From assembly GCF_002797915.1 (NCBI RefSeq), contig NZ_PGTY01000002.1:713001-777000 (forward strand): a DNA stretch of 64,000 bases, given 5' to 3'. Origin of the DNA: Yoonia maricola (GTDB lineage Bacteria; Pseudomonadota; Alphaproteobacteria; Rhodobacterales; Rhodobacteraceae). A model generated the notes under the pieces. It had not been told where the DNA came from and made no database searches. It saw only the letters and a list, made by a program, of their open reading frames with translations. A program made the translations under genes and the position numbers. Below, piece after piece: positions 42,560 to 51,708 of this stretch (position 1 is its first letter; each line of letters starts with the position of its first letter).

Positions 42560-44569
42560 GTGAACCTCAGATCGCTTTTTATTTCGATACTGGCCTATGT
42601 CACGGCGCTTCCCGCCATGGCCCAGTCGGTTGATCCCAAAAGCGTTGCTGCAATCGATGCAGCCCAATCTGATTGGGCCGTTGCCGCCATGATCGCCCAG
42701 GATGTGGGCCCGGTGACCTCCGATGTGGTCATGTGGTTGCGGTTGCGTGACGGCGATGCGGATTTTGCAGACTATCAGGATTTTCTGACCCGCCGCGCCG
42801 ATTGGCCGGGCCTTGACGATTTGCGCGCTGAGGCGGAGGTGATGTTCGACGATGGTTTGTCCCCTGAGGAGGTCATTGCATGGTTTGGTGATCACGGGCC
42901 GCAGACTGGCGCGGGCGCCATCCGGCTTGCGCGCGCCCATTTGGCCTTAGAGCAGACTGAGGCTGCGCGCGACACGCTGCGCGATATCTGGATCGATGGC
43001 CGCCTTACAGCCGATGAGCAGACAGCCATGACTGCCGCTTTTGGCGAAATCCTTGCGCCATTTCACCCGGCCCGCGTTGATGCCCTTCTTTGGCGGTCAC
43101 GCTCGGATGAGGCGGAACGCATGGTGCCGCTGCTGTCACCTGATCAGCAAGCTTTGACCATGGCGCGCATTGGATACAACCGGCGGGTGGGCAACCTGCC
43201 AACCTTGATGGAGGCTGTCCCGGCTGCGCTGCGTCAGGACCCCGGTTTGGCTTATGCCCGCTATGCGTGGCTGGCCCGGCGGGGCGAAAACACCGACGCG
43301 GTCAAGATGCTTCTTGACCGGTCAACCAGCGCTGCTGCTTTGGGTGAGCCATTTCGCTGGTCAGGATGGCGCCGCATTCTGGCGCGGTGGGAAATGCGTG
43401 AAGGGCGGGCAGAGCAGGCCTACGTTTTGGCCTCGCGCCATTATCTGACCGATGGTGCGTCCTATGCGGATTTGGAATGGCTTTCGGGATACCTTTCGCT
43501 GATCTATCTGGGTGATCCGACGCAGGCGCTGGGGCATTTTGAGAACGCATTGCGTGCATCCAGCAGCCCGATTTCGGTGGGCCGTATGCAATATTGGATT
43601 GGTCGTACGCATGAGGTGAAGGGCAATGCCGATCTGGCGGTAGATGCCTATAGCCTTGGTGCGGCGCACCAGACCAGTTTTTATGGTCTGCTCGCGTCCG
43701 AAAAGGTGGGTCGCCCGCTGGACCCGGTACTGGCGGGTACGCAGGTTGACTGGGACGCATCACCTGTCTTTGACAAAGATATTGTGCAAGCAGCTTTGAT
43801 CCTGCTCGCCGCAGGTGAACGCGGGGCGGCCTTTACGTTTTTTGCCGAACTCGGCCGTACGCTTGATGCGACAGAGCTCGCACAGCTTGGTGCCTATCTG
43901 ACCGATATTGATGAGCAGCGGTATACGGTTCTGCTGGGTAAAGCTGCGGTCACGCGGGGCATTGTGATCCCGGCGATTTACTTTCCTATCCATGATCTGG
44001 CGGCGATGGATTTGCCTGCCGCGCCCGCGCTGTCACTTTCAATCGCACGTCGTGAGAGTGAGTTTAACGCTGGCATTGGCAGCCCTGCGGGTGCCTTGGG
44101 CCTGATGCAGATCATGCCTGCGACCGCACGCGAGGTATCGGGCAATCTGGGCCTGCCCTATGCCCGTGGTCGTTTGACAAATGACTGGCGATATAATGCG
44201 ACGCTTGGCGCGACCTATCTGGCCTATCTGGAAGAAGAATTCGGCCCCAGCCCCGTCATGATTGCGGCTGGTTACAACGCGGGGCCAAGCCGTCCATTGC
44301 GTTGGATGGATGATCGTGGTGATCCCCGGTTGCTGGAAATGGATGTCGTCGACTGGATTGAGCATATCCCGTTTCGCGAAACCCGGAACTATGTGATGCG
44401 CGTGACCGAAAGCATTCCCGTTTACGAGGCACGTTTGACCGGGCAAACTGGACCAGTGCGTTTTACCGAACTGCTGATTGGCGAAAAGCCGTTGCTGCGC
44501 CCGCGGGCGCGTCCGACTCCGGCATCTGAGGCCGCGGCTTACGCTGTGAGGCCGGTTCCGCGCCCGTAA
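42560..44569 (+). CDS. Soluble lytic murein transglycosylase (Slt70-like)
   Basis: A 669-residue periplasmic enzyme: signal peptide (LRSLFISILAYVTALPAMAQS), a long alpha-superhelical region, and a C-terminal SLT domain. The catalytic Glu is in LSIARRESEFNAGIGSPAGALGLMQIMPATA, with the later VMIAAGYNAGPSRPLRW motif. It cleaves the glycan of peptidoglycan with 1,6-anhydro product formation. The start is the GTG at 42560 with AAGGGG six bases upstream; the frame is open back to a TTG at 42485 without similarity. Confidence 0.92.
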   Translation: MNLRSLFISILAYVTALPAMAQSVDPKSVAAIDAAQSDWAVAAMIAQDVGPVTSDVVMWLRLRDGDADFADYQDFLTRRADWPGLDDLRAEAEVMFDDGLSPEEVIAWFGDHGPQTGAGAIRLARAHLALEQTEAARDTLRDIWIDGRLTADEQTAMTAAFGEILAPFHPARVDALLWRSRSDEAERMVPLLSPDQQALTMARIGYNRRVGNLPTLMEAVPAALRQDPGLAYARYAWLARRGENTDAVKMLLDRSTSAAALGEPFRWSGWRRILARWEMREGRAEQAYVLASRHYLTDGASYADLEWLSGYLSLIYLGDPTQALGHFENALRASSSPISVGRMQYWIGRTHEVKGNADLAVDAYSLGAAHQTSFYGLLASEKVGRPLDPVLAGTQVDWDASPVFDKDIVQAALILLAAGERGAAFTFFAELGRTLDATELAQLGAYLTDIDEQRYTVLLGKAAVTRGIVIPAIYFPIHDLAAMDLPAAPALSLSIARRESEFNAGIGSPAGALGLMQIMPATAREVSGNLGLPYARGRLTNDWRYNATLGATYLAYLEEEFGPSPVMIAAGYNAGPSRPLRWMDDRGDPRLLEMDVVDWIEHIPFRETRNYVMRVTESIPVYEARLTGQTGPVRFTELLIGEKPLLRPRARPTPASEAAAYAVRPVPRP

Positions 44570-44571
44570 TC

Positions 44572-45435
44572 TCAGCCGCTTTGTTTTGACCGCCAAAGCG
44601 TGAAAAGCCCAGCCCCGACGACAATCGCCGCCCCGATGGCCACATTCGGGCGCAAAACCTCATCCAGCAGCAAAAGCCCGATGGCGCTGGCGAACACCAG
44701 TTGCAGGTAGGCGAAAGGTTGCACCTCGCTTGCCTCGGCCACCTCATAGGTTTTGATCAACAGCCAATGCCCGCCAGCGCCGGTGATGCACAGGGCTGCC
44801 ATCCATTGCCAGTCGGCTGCTGTCATGGGTTCCCAAAACCAGATACCTGCGCCAGTCATGACCACCGCACCAGATGTGCCGGTCCAGAAAAAGGATGTGG
44901 CCGTGGTGTCTTTGCGTGCGGCATAGCGGGTCAGTAAACCGTAAAGGGCGAACATCAACGCAGAGGCCAGCGGAACAATCGCGGCGGGTGCAAAAACAGT
45001 ATAGCCCGGCTGCAGGATGACCAGTACGCCGATGAAGCCGATCCCGATGGCAAGCCAGCGCCGCCAGCCGACTTTTTCGCCCAAAACCGGGCCTGAGAGG
45101 GCAGCGATTAGTAAAGGGTAGCAGGCAAAGATAGCGTGACTTTCGACCAGCCCCAGAAGCACGAAGGCGCTGACCATCACGCAGATTTCCAACGCCAGCA
45201 ATACCCCGCGTATGATTTGCAGTATAGGTTGCTTGGTTGCGGCGGCAGCCCGGATCGACCCGGATTGCCGCGTCGCGATGGTGATGACGAAGGCGGCGAA
45301 GAACCAATAGCGGATCATGACGATCATGATCACGTTGTAGTTTTCTGCCAGATGGCGCGATATGCCGTCCTGCACCGCGAAGATGAAGGTCGTGCAGATC
45401 ATTAGCAGGATGCCAAGGCGCGGATTATTCTGCAT
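44572..45435 (-). CDS. DMT-family (EamA) transporter
   Basis: A 287-residue membrane protein with ten predicted hydrophobic segments in two EamA halves, e.g. LVFASAIGLLLLDEVLRPNVAIGAAIVVGAGL at the end of the second half. Members export or import small metabolites; the substrate is unknown. Its first 11 bases overlap the end of mnmD on the same strand, so it is translated from the same message. It converges on the transglycosylase gene. Confidence 0.87.
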   Translation of the reverse strand: MQNNPRLGILLMICTTFIFAVQDGISRHLAENYNVIMIVMIRYWFFAAFVITIATRQSGSIRAAAATKQPILQIIRGVLLALEICVMVSAFVLLGLVESHAIFACYPLLIAALSGPVLGEKVGWRRWLAIGIGFIGVLVILQPGYTVFAPAAIVPLASALMFALYGLLTRYAARKDTTATSFFWTGTSGAVVMTGAGIWFWEPMTAADWQWMAALCITGAGGHWLLIKTYEVAEASEVQPFAYLQLVFASAIGLLLLDEVLRPNVAIGAAIVVGAGLFTLWRSKQSG

Positions 45436-46105
45436 CTGGCATCCTCGCGCGGGTCATATGGCGCTTGCGGCCAAAGCCAGGGGTGCGGGTGACGTCAAAC
45501 CCGGCAGCGGTGAGCGCTTGGCGGACATGTCCAGCAGCGGAATATGTCGCGGCGGTGCCCCCCGGTTTGGTGTGGGTGGCGACGGATTGCAGCAGGTCGG
45601 GTTCCCAGAGTTCCGGGTTTTTGGCCGGTGAGAAGCCGTCGAGAAACCAAGCGTCGGCTTGGCCGTCCCACACAGGCACGGTTTGTCGGGCATCGCCAGT
45701 GATGACGTGGAGCGTTGGGCCGTCAGTCAGGATGACTGGCCCACTTTCTGGTGCCCATTCGGCCAGCAATACTTCTGCCAAGTTTCTGAGCTGTGAGAAG
45801 TGGGACAATGCTTCAGCCATGTCGCCCAATTGCATCGGGAACGCCTCAAATGAGGTGAAATGCAGCCGTCCGGGGCGTCCAGCATCGATCCATGCGGCCC
45901 AAGTGACTAAGAGGTTCAACCCCGTCCCGAACCCCAATTCAGCGATCTGGAAATCGCTGCCAAACCGTGTGGGCAAATCATTTCCGTCCAGAAACACATG
46001 CCGCGTCTCGGCCAGCCCATCATCAAGCGAATAATAGGGGTCATCGAAGGTGACAGCAATTGGTACCCCATCCCGCCAGTCAAGTTTTGCTGTCTGGTCT
46101 GTCAT
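45425..46105 (-). CDS. mnmD: tRNA (mnm5s2U34)-methyltransferase MnmD
   Basis: A 226-residue SAM methyltransferase, DUF752/MnmD family: FDDPYYSLDDGLAETRHVFLDGNDL at the N-terminus, the SAM loop IAELGFGTGLNLL, and DAWFLDGFSPAKNPELW with the NPELW/SPAKNP catalytic region. It carries out the last methylation of 5-methylaminomethyl-2-thiouridine at tRNA position 34. In E. coli this activity is fused to an FAD oxidoreductase in MnmC; here it is a separate protein, with the FAD oxidoreductase encoded divergently. Start ATG 46105; upstream codons to 46267 overlap the other gene. Confidence 0.88.
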   Translation of the reverse strand: MTDQTAKLDWRDGVPIAVTFDDPYYSLDDGLAETRHVFLDGNDLPTRFGSDFQIAELGFGTGLNLLVTWAAWIDAGRPGRLHFTSFEAFPMQLGDMAEALSHFSQLRNLAEVLLAEWAPESGPVILTDGPTLHVITGDARQTVPVWDGQADAWFLDGFSPAKNPELWEPDLLQSVATHTKPGGTAATYSAAGHVRQALTAAGFDVTRTPGFGRKRHMTRARMPDAE

Positions 46106-46152
46106 CTGCTCATGCCTTACCACTGCGTCATCTTTGAGCGGAAGGATTGCGA

Positions 46153-47157
46153 ATGGCAACGGCTGATGTGACGGTAATGGGGGCAGGGGTCTTTGGCCTA
46201 TCAGTCGCTTATGCCTGCGCGCGGCGTGGGGCGGCTGTGCGGGTGATTGATCCGCATGGGGTGGCATCTGGCTCCAGCGGCGGTCTGGTGGGTGCTTTGG
46301 CCCCGCATGTGCCAGAGAATTGGAACGAGAAAAAAGCGTTTCAGTTCGAAAGCCTGATCATGGCAGAGGCGTTTTGGCGCGATGTTGCGGGATTGAGCGG
46401 CGTTGATGTCGGTTATGCGCGGTCTGGTCGGTTGCAGCCTCTGGCAGATGATCGCGCGGTTGAGCTGGCGCGTGGGCGTGCAGACACGGCCGCGGAACTT
46501 TGGGAAGGTAAAGCGCTGTGGGAGGTGGTCTCATCTGATGATGCAAATTGGATGCCGCCGTCGCCTGCGGGGCTGGTTGTGCATGATACCCTGTCGGCCC
46601 TGATCCACCCGCGGCGTGCGACCCGTGCTTTGGCCGATGCTGTTGTGGCGTTGGGAGGGCAGGTTCTGGATGGGGGCGATCCGCAGGGCAAGGTTGTCTG
46701 GGCCACCGGCTGGCCGGGTATGCAAGAGATTGGCGGTAATGGTGTAAAAGGGCAGGCGGCTCTGTTGCGCTTTGACGCGGCGGGCAAACCGCAGCTGTTT
46801 GCTGATGCACTACATATCATTCCGCATGGCGATGGGACGGTCGCAGTTGGATCGACGTCGGAGCGGGCGTTTGATAATCCCTTCAGTACGGATGAAGCTC
46901 TTGATGATGTGTTGGCGCGTGCGATGCTCGCCTTTCCGATCCTGCATGGGGCGGAGGTTTTGGAGCGTTGGGCGGGCGTCCGTCCACGCAGCAAGAGCCG
47001 GGCACCAGTGCTGGGTGCGCATCCGTTGCGGGATGGTGAGTTTATTGCAAACGGTGGGTTCAAGATTGGTTTCGGTATGGCACCCAAGGTGGGAGCGGTG
47101 ATGGCTGCGCTGGTTCTGGATGGTGATGATCAAATACCGGATGGGTTTCGCGCGTAA
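46153..47157 (+). CDS. FAD-dependent oxidoreductase, MnmC oxidase-like / DAO family
   Basis: A 334-residue D-amino-acid-oxidase-fold flavoprotein. The Rossmann fingerprint GAGVFGLSVAYACARRGAAVRVID is near the N-terminus and the C-terminal FAD loop is VLGAHPLRDGEFIANGGFKIGFG. It is divergent from mnmD, 47 bases away. The oxidase half of MnmC is of the same family, so this protein could remove the carboxymethyl group of cmnm5U before MnmD methylates; a separate amino-acid oxidase role is also possible. Start ATG 46153 with AAGGA six bases upstream. Confidence 0.8.
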   Translation: MATADVTVMGAGVFGLSVAYACARRGAAVRVIDPHGVASGSSGGLVGALAPHVPENWNEKKAFQFESLIMAEAFWRDVAGLSGVDVGYARSGRLQPLADDRAVELARGRADTAAELWEGKALWEVVSSDDANWMPPSPAGLVVHDTLSALIHPRRATRALADAVVALGGQVLDGGDPQGKVVWATGWPGMQEIGGNGVKGQAALLRFDAAGKPQLFADALHIIPHGDGTVAVGSTSERAFDNPFSTDEALDDVLARAMLAFPILHGAEVLERWAGVRPRSKSRAPVLGAHPLRDGEFIANGGFKIGFGMAPKVGAVMAALVLDGDDQIPDGFRA

Positions 47158-47198
47158 GTGCCATCGCAGCCCCGGATCAAGTCCGTTGCTGCGTCGTG

Positions 47199-47870
47199 TC
47201 ACGGTACCAAAGGTGCTCTTGCAAAAGGCAGATGGCCTGTTTTGATCCAGAACGACGCGCCTTGATCCGTTGCGGTCATGTGAAGGGGCGCATTTTCCGG
47301 CAATCGTAGCCATGCGCCTTTGCCAAGTGTGTCTTCTTCTTGGGTTGCAGCGCCTGATAGCATCAGCAATTCGGTGCCTCCTTGCTGGGTTTCCACAAAG
47401 CTTGCGTCGGGTCCGAGCGTGATGAAGCGCACCTTTTCCCGCGCGTCCTCGTGCAGGACATGCCCGCTTACTCCATCGTCTATCATCGTTAGGTCAGCAT
47501 TCATTTCTTTGCGAAACTGCGTGCGGTCTTCTGGATCGAACTGCCAGAGCTTCACAAAGATGGTACAACCCTGTTCCGCTCCCGGCGTGTGCGATGTTGT
47601 GGGCGGATTGCGCACATAGGTGCCTGCGGGATAATCGCCGTGCTCATCCTGAAACACGCCGTCGAGCACAATGAACTCCTCGCCCCCGGTATGCGTATGG
47701 GCCGAAAACCGGCTGCCGGGCGCGTAGCGGACGATGGATGTCGCGCGCGCGACCTCGTCCCCGATCCGGTCCAGCATTCGCCGGTCAACGCCCGGCATGG
47801 GTGAGGCTTTCCACGGGATGTCTTCGGAGTGGATCAGGACCCGTTGGGTGAAATCAGCGTTCAGTTCCAT
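47199..47870 (-). CDS. ChrR-like double cupin protein
   Basis: A 223-residue bicupin. The first barrel has [36 protein letters not shown] with HxH, Glu and later His (TTSHTPG) as metal ligands; the second barrel (around [13 protein letters not shown]) lacks the full ligand set. It matches the cupin domain of ChrR-type anti-sigma factors but has no N-terminal zinc-binding anti-sigma domain. It precedes no regulator gene here; the pxp genes lie upstream on the same strand with a 9-base gap to pxpA, so it is the distal gene of that operon. Confidence 0.83.
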   Translation of the reverse strand: MELNADFTQRVLIHSEDIPWKASPMPGVDRRMLDRIGDEVARATSIVRYAPGSRFSAHTHTGGEEFIVLDGVFQDEHGDYPAGTYVRNPPTTSHTPGAEQGCTIFVKLWQFDPEDRTQFRKEMNADLTMIDDGVSGHVLHEDAREKVRFITLGPDASFVETQQGGTELLMLSGAATQEEDTLGKGAWLRLPENAPLHMTATDQGASFWIKTGHLPFARAPLVP

Positions 47871-47879
47871 GTTGGCCCT

Positions 47880-48638
47880 TCAAAGTCTGGCGATGGCGAT
47901 GCCAGCATCCGTCAGGTGCTGCCGGATGCCGCGTGCCATGCCCACGGCACCGGGGGTGTCTCCGTGCAGGCAGATCGTGTCGATCTGGCAGGGGATGTGT
48001 TTGCCCGCCTCTGTGATGATCGCCTCGGCTTGCAGCATTTTCAGGATGCGCGGCGCGGCGGTTGCAGCGTCATGCAGGACGGCACCGGGTTTGCTGCGAT
48101 CCACCAGCGTTGCGTCATCATTATAGGCGCGGTCGGCGAAAATCTCGCCCGCCCAGTTGCAGCCGAGGTCGCGCACAACCTTTTCCATAGCAGTGGCGGC
48201 CAACACCATGATCACGATCTCTGGGTCCACATCAAGCGCGGCCTCATAGCATGCCCGCGCCAGCGCATGATCGACCGACGCCATGTTGGCGAGAGCGCCA
48301 TGCAGTTTCAAATGCCGCACCGCGCCACCTGCGCGCTTGGCCATGGCTTGTGCTGCACCCAATTGGTAAGTGACCGCGTTGGCGATCTCATCATGTGGCA
48401 GTGGCAGTTGCCTGCGTCCGAACCCTTTGAGATCGGCAAAACCCGGATGCGCGCCGATACCCACGCCGTTTGATACGGCAAGCCGCATTGTCTGGTTCAT
48501 GACGTCTGGGTCGCCTGCATGAAACCCGCAGGCGATGTTGGCAGATGAGACGATATCGAGCAGCGCCACGTCATCGCCCATGCGCCAAGACCCAAAGCTT
48601 TCGCCCATATCCGCATTCAGATCGACGGTGCGTGTCAT
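47880..48638 (-). CDS. pxpA: 5-oxoprolinase subunit PxpA (LamB/YcsF)
   Basis: A 252-residue subunit of the ATP-dependent bacterial 5-oxoprolinase PxpABC, which opens pyroglutamate to glutamate. Family segments: VDLNADMGESFGSW, SSANIACGFHAGDPDVM and the Asp/His-rich HPGFADLKGFGRR. The start is the ATG at 48638 (MTRTVDLNADMGES). It overlaps nothing and follows pxpC by one base, at the end of a PxpB-PxpC-PxpA block. Confidence 0.93.
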   Translation of the reverse strand: MTRTVDLNADMGESFGSWRMGDDVALLDIVSSANIACGFHAGDPDVMNQTMRLAVSNGVGIGAHPGFADLKGFGRRQLPLPHDEIANAVTYQLGAAQAMAKRAGGAVRHLKLHGALANMASVDHALARACYEAALDVDPEIVIMVLAATAMEKVVRDLGCNWAGEIFADRAYNDDATLVDRSKPGAVLHDAATAAPRILKMLQAEAIITEAGKHIPCQIDTICLHGDTPGAVGMARGIRQHLTDAGIAIARL

Positions 48639-48639
48639 G

Positions 48640-49659
48640 TCAGGGCCTTTCCAGATCATCGCCGGGCGTTGCCCCGCTGATCAATTGGTAGCCGAGCAGA
48701 TCAGCGATGTCATGGGGGTCGCGGATTAGCGGTTGGCACGATTTGGTGAGGGCATGCAGTTGGTCGGTTTGCGCGGTGGCGGTGGCGTCGGCCTCTGCGA
48801 GGGTCAGGAACTGGAATTGCAGCGGCGTGCCGGGGGGCGCTTGGGCGATTTTGGGCAGGTCGGCGGGGATGACGTTGCCGATGCGGGGGTAGCCGCCGAT
48901 GGTTTGGCATTCGGCCAGTAGGATGTAAGATACGCCTGCGCCCGTGATCTGGATATCGCCGGGGACGATGAGGTCTGATACATGGGTCAGCCCGCTGGAT
49001 GTGCCAAAGATGTTGCCTTTGTGCTCAAGCTTTATCCCTTGTCTGTTTCCGCTTTGCCCGCGCCGGAATTGCGCAGCACAGAATGCTCTTTGGGCTTCTT
49101 TACGAAAGAAGTCTGTTTGCGGTCCGGGCATGATCCGGATTGTGCCGCCAGCGAACCTGTCTGTTTTGGGCAGCTTTTGTGGCGCGCCTGACGGGTCAGG
49201 ATCCGATCCAAGCGGGAGCGTGTCGCCCGCTTCCAAACGCTTGCCGATGCCTGCTGTCAGATGGGTGGCGCGGCTGCCCATGATGGGCGCGGTTGCGATG
49301 CCTCCGGCAAAGCGTAGATAGCCGTAGACCCCTTTTGAGGCTGCCCGGATGATCAGTTTCGCGCCTGCCGGCAGAACATGGGTTGTGTTATGCGCGACAG
49401 CCTCACCATCGATATCGGCTTGCATGACAGCGCCTGTCAGCGCGATCCGCATGTCTTCATCCATGCTGAAAGTACCACCAAAGCCCATCATTTCGATCAC
49501 GGCATCCGAAGGCTTTACCCCCAGCACTGCTGCACTCTCTAGCAGTGCCAGAGGGTCGGCTGCACCACCGGTGGACAGACCCTGCGCCTTCCAGCCGGGG
49601 CGCCCCAGATCCTGCACTGTCAGGCCGGGGCCTGCTTTATGGATGGTTAACGTCGGCAT
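48640..49659 (-). CDS. pxpC: 5-oxoprolinase subunit PxpC (biotin-dependent carboxyltransferase family)
   Basis: A 339-residue AHS2/carboxyltransferase-domain protein: MPTLTIHKAGPGLTVQDLGRPGWKAQGLSTGGAADPLAL at the start, then TGAVMQADIDGEAV, and the conserved YILLAECQTIGGYPRIGNVI near the end. It works with PxpB in the oxoprolinase complex. It overlaps the pxpB stop by a base, and pxpA follows directly. A longer start at 49677 exists but is unlikely. Confidence 0.92.
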   Translation of the reverse strand: MPTLTIHKAGPGLTVQDLGRPGWKAQGLSTGGAADPLALLESAAVLGVKPSDAVIEMMGFGGTFSMDEDMRIALTGAVMQADIDGEAVAHNTTHVLPAGAKLIIRAASKGVYGYLRFAGGIATAPIMGSRATHLTAGIGKRLEAGDTLPLGSDPDPSGAPQKLPKTDRFAGGTIRIMPGPQTDFFRKEAQRAFCAAQFRRGQSGNRQGIKLEHKGNIFGTSSGLTHVSDLIVPGDIQITGAGVSYILLAECQTIGGYPRIGNVIPADLPKIAQAPPGTPLQFQFLTLAEADATATAQTDQLHALTKSCQPLIRDPHDIADLLGYQLISGATPGDDLERP

Positions 49660-50393
49660 CAGCGCAACACCTCGCATGTGGCGCCACCGTTGGTGTCGGT
49701 ATTTACTTTGATCGCACGGAAATCCGTATCCGACACGGCCTGAAACTGGACAGCATCACCGGGTTCAAAGGCGAAGGGTTGCGTGGTTTCAGGGCGATAG
49801 ACTCGAAAAGCGGTTTGTCCGATGTGTCGCCAGCCTGTTGGTGCGTCGGCGGCCCAGATGATCAATTGGCGCACGGCTGTGATCAACGCCCCGCGTGGCA
49901 GTTTTTTGGTCAGTTCTGTTTGACGGGGGATGTTCCAATGGTCGGGCAGCATCCCCAGATAGGGTTGGCCGGGGGCAAAGCCGATGGCGATGACACGCAC
50001 CTGAGTTGCCTCAATCTCGGTGATGGCCTGCTGGGGGGTAAGGCCCGCCATTCCTGCGACCTCACCGAGTTGCGGTGCGAAATCCGTGCCAAAGGCTGCA
50101 GGAATGCGCCAAAGCCTGCGCGGGCCTTCATCCTTTGTTTGATGCTGTTCAAGCAAAGATCGGAGCGCCCCCATAACCGTCGCGCGATCCGTTTGTGCAG
50201 GATCAAACCCGACGCGGACCGATACAAGGGATGAGGCAACCTCTGTCACGCCAACGAGTGCCATATCCTGCACCAGATCACGAAAACCAAGCGCATGCGC
50301 ATTGGCGTCTTCCGTCAAAGTCGTTGCGAAACGGACAAGCACGCCATCAATGCCAAGCGGCAGCAGTTCAGGGGTTTGGTCAAGGGCCGTCAT
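49659..50393 (-). CDS. pxpB: 5-oxoprolinase subunit PxpB
   Basis: A 244-residue AHS1-domain subunit (allophanate hydrolase subunit 1-like): MAGLTPQQAITEIEATQVRVIAIGFAPGQPYLGMLP followed by PRQTELTKKLPRGALITAVRQLIIWAADAPTGWRHIGQT are the family core. With PxpA and PxpC it forms the prokaryotic 5-oxoprolinase. It is the first gene of the pxpB-pxpC-pxpA-cupin operon; only 169 bases separate its start from the divergent RND adaptor gene. Confidence 0.92.
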   Translation of the reverse strand: MTALDQTPELLPLGIDGVLVRFATTLTEDANAHALGFRDLVQDMALVGVTEVASSLVSVRVGFDPAQTDRATVMGALRSLLEQHQTKDEGPRRLWRIPAAFGTDFAPQLGEVAGMAGLTPQQAITEIEATQVRVIAIGFAPGQPYLGMLPDHWNIPRQTELTKKLPRGALITAVRQLIIWAADAPTGWRHIGQTAFRVYRPETTQPFAFEPGDAVQFQAVSDTDFRAIKVNTDTNGGATCEVLR

Positions 50394-50562
50394 GGGCGTG
50401 GTTTACGAGGTCCGTGTGGGGGTGTCGATGGCCCTCTCTTCGTTCTGATGGTCTGAGTTTAATGGGTTTGGCCCTAGCAACTGCGACAACCTGACCTTAT
50501 CTAACCCGAAATCGTATTTCGCGGTCGTGCGCAAAGTGCATTTAACGCTGAGGGACGTGTTT

Positions 50563-51708
50563 ATGACACAAGATAATACACCAGATTTGGCTGGTAAGTT
50601 GACATTTGACGCCGACAAAGGCGCTGGTCGCTCAAAATGGGTGGCGGGTTTTCTGGCGTTGCTTTTGGTTTGCTGGATGGGGAGTGGATACATATTTCCC
50701 AGTGAAGCCAGCCAAGATGATACTGCTGACAGCCCCGCAGAAACGGCAGTTGCGGTCGCTGTGATCCCCTCAGAGGCGCAGGATGTGCAACTGGTTCTAA
50801 CAGCCGAGGGTCAGTCAGAACCTGACCGCGCCACCAGCATTCAGGCCGAAGCGGGTGGGCAGGTTGTTTCTGTGTCAGTGCAACGTGGTGATTTGGTTGA
50901 GGCAGGTCAGGAAATTGCACGCATTGATGCCGAAACAATTGAGGCACAGCTTTTGCAGGCCCGGACCCAGCTTGAACAGGCGAGCCGTGATCTTAATAAC
51001 GCGGTAGCCTTGCAGGACCGCGGCGTTGCCACTGAGGACCGGGTGAGTAGCGCACGGGCGGCTAAGGCCGCCGCTGATGCTGCGGTGACGGAAGCGCAAG
51101 AGCAGTTGGAAAATACAATCGTCCGGGCGCCCTTTGCGGGGCGGTTGAATGACATGACGTTGGACGAGGGTGAATTTGTGGATGCCGGCAGCGTGGTTGC
51201 CGAAGTGCTAGATAATGATCCGCTGACGGTTGTCATGCAGGTGCCGCAACAAGCCTTGTCGCGTATTCAAATCGACCAAACGGCCGAGGTGCAGTTTATT
51301 ACGGGCGAGAAACGCCCCGGCGTGGTGAGCTTTATTGGTGCGAATGCTGATGAGCAGACACGCACCTTTCAGGTTGAAGTCACAGTCGATAATCCCGACA
51401 GCGAGATGCCAGCAGGTTTAAGCGCGCGTATCGCGATCCCAACCGGGCAGGCGCGGGGGCATTTCATTTCCCCTGCGATCCTGTCGCTGGGCACCAATGG
51501 TGATCTGGGGATCAAAACTGTAGAACAAGACAACACCGTAGCTTTTGCACCAGTGTCCATAGTTCGGGCACAAACCGATGGTGTCTGGATCACCGGCCTG
51601 CCTGAAACAGCGCAGATTATCACTGTCGGTCAAGGCTTTGTAAACGCAGGTGATGTGGTTGATCCACGGCCAGAGAGTGCGGATCAGACGGCGGATAACT
51701 CGCAATGA
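50563..51708 (+). CDS. Efflux RND transporter periplasmic adaptor subunit (second set)
   Basis: A 381-residue membrane-fusion protein with an N-terminal membrane anchor (KWVAGFLALLLVCWMGSGYIF), the biotinyl-lipoyl half TSIQAEAGGQVVSVSVQRGDLVEAGQEIARID, a coiled-coil hairpin at about 130-185, and the beta-barrel domain. AGGGA is seven bases before the ATG at 50563. It overlaps the permease start by 4 bases. The permease is frameshifted, so the pump may be inactive. Confidence 0.92.
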   Translation: MTQDNTPDLAGKLTFDADKGAGRSKWVAGFLALLLVCWMGSGYIFPSEASQDDTADSPAETAVAVAVIPSEAQDVQLVLTAEGQSEPDRATSIQAEAGGQVVSVSVQRGDLVEAGQEIARIDAETIEAQLLQARTQLEQASRDLNNAVALQDRGVATEDRVSSARAAKAAADAAVTEAQEQLENTIVRAPFAGRLNDMTLDEGEFVDAGSVVAEVLDNDPLTVVMQVPQQALSRIQIDQTAEVQFITGEKRPGVVSFIGANADEQTRTFQVEVTVDNPDSEMPAGLSARIAIPTGQARGHFISPAILSLGTNGDLGIKTVEQDNTVAFAPVSIVRAQTDGVWITGLPETAQIITVGQGFVNAGDVVDPRPESADQTADNSQ

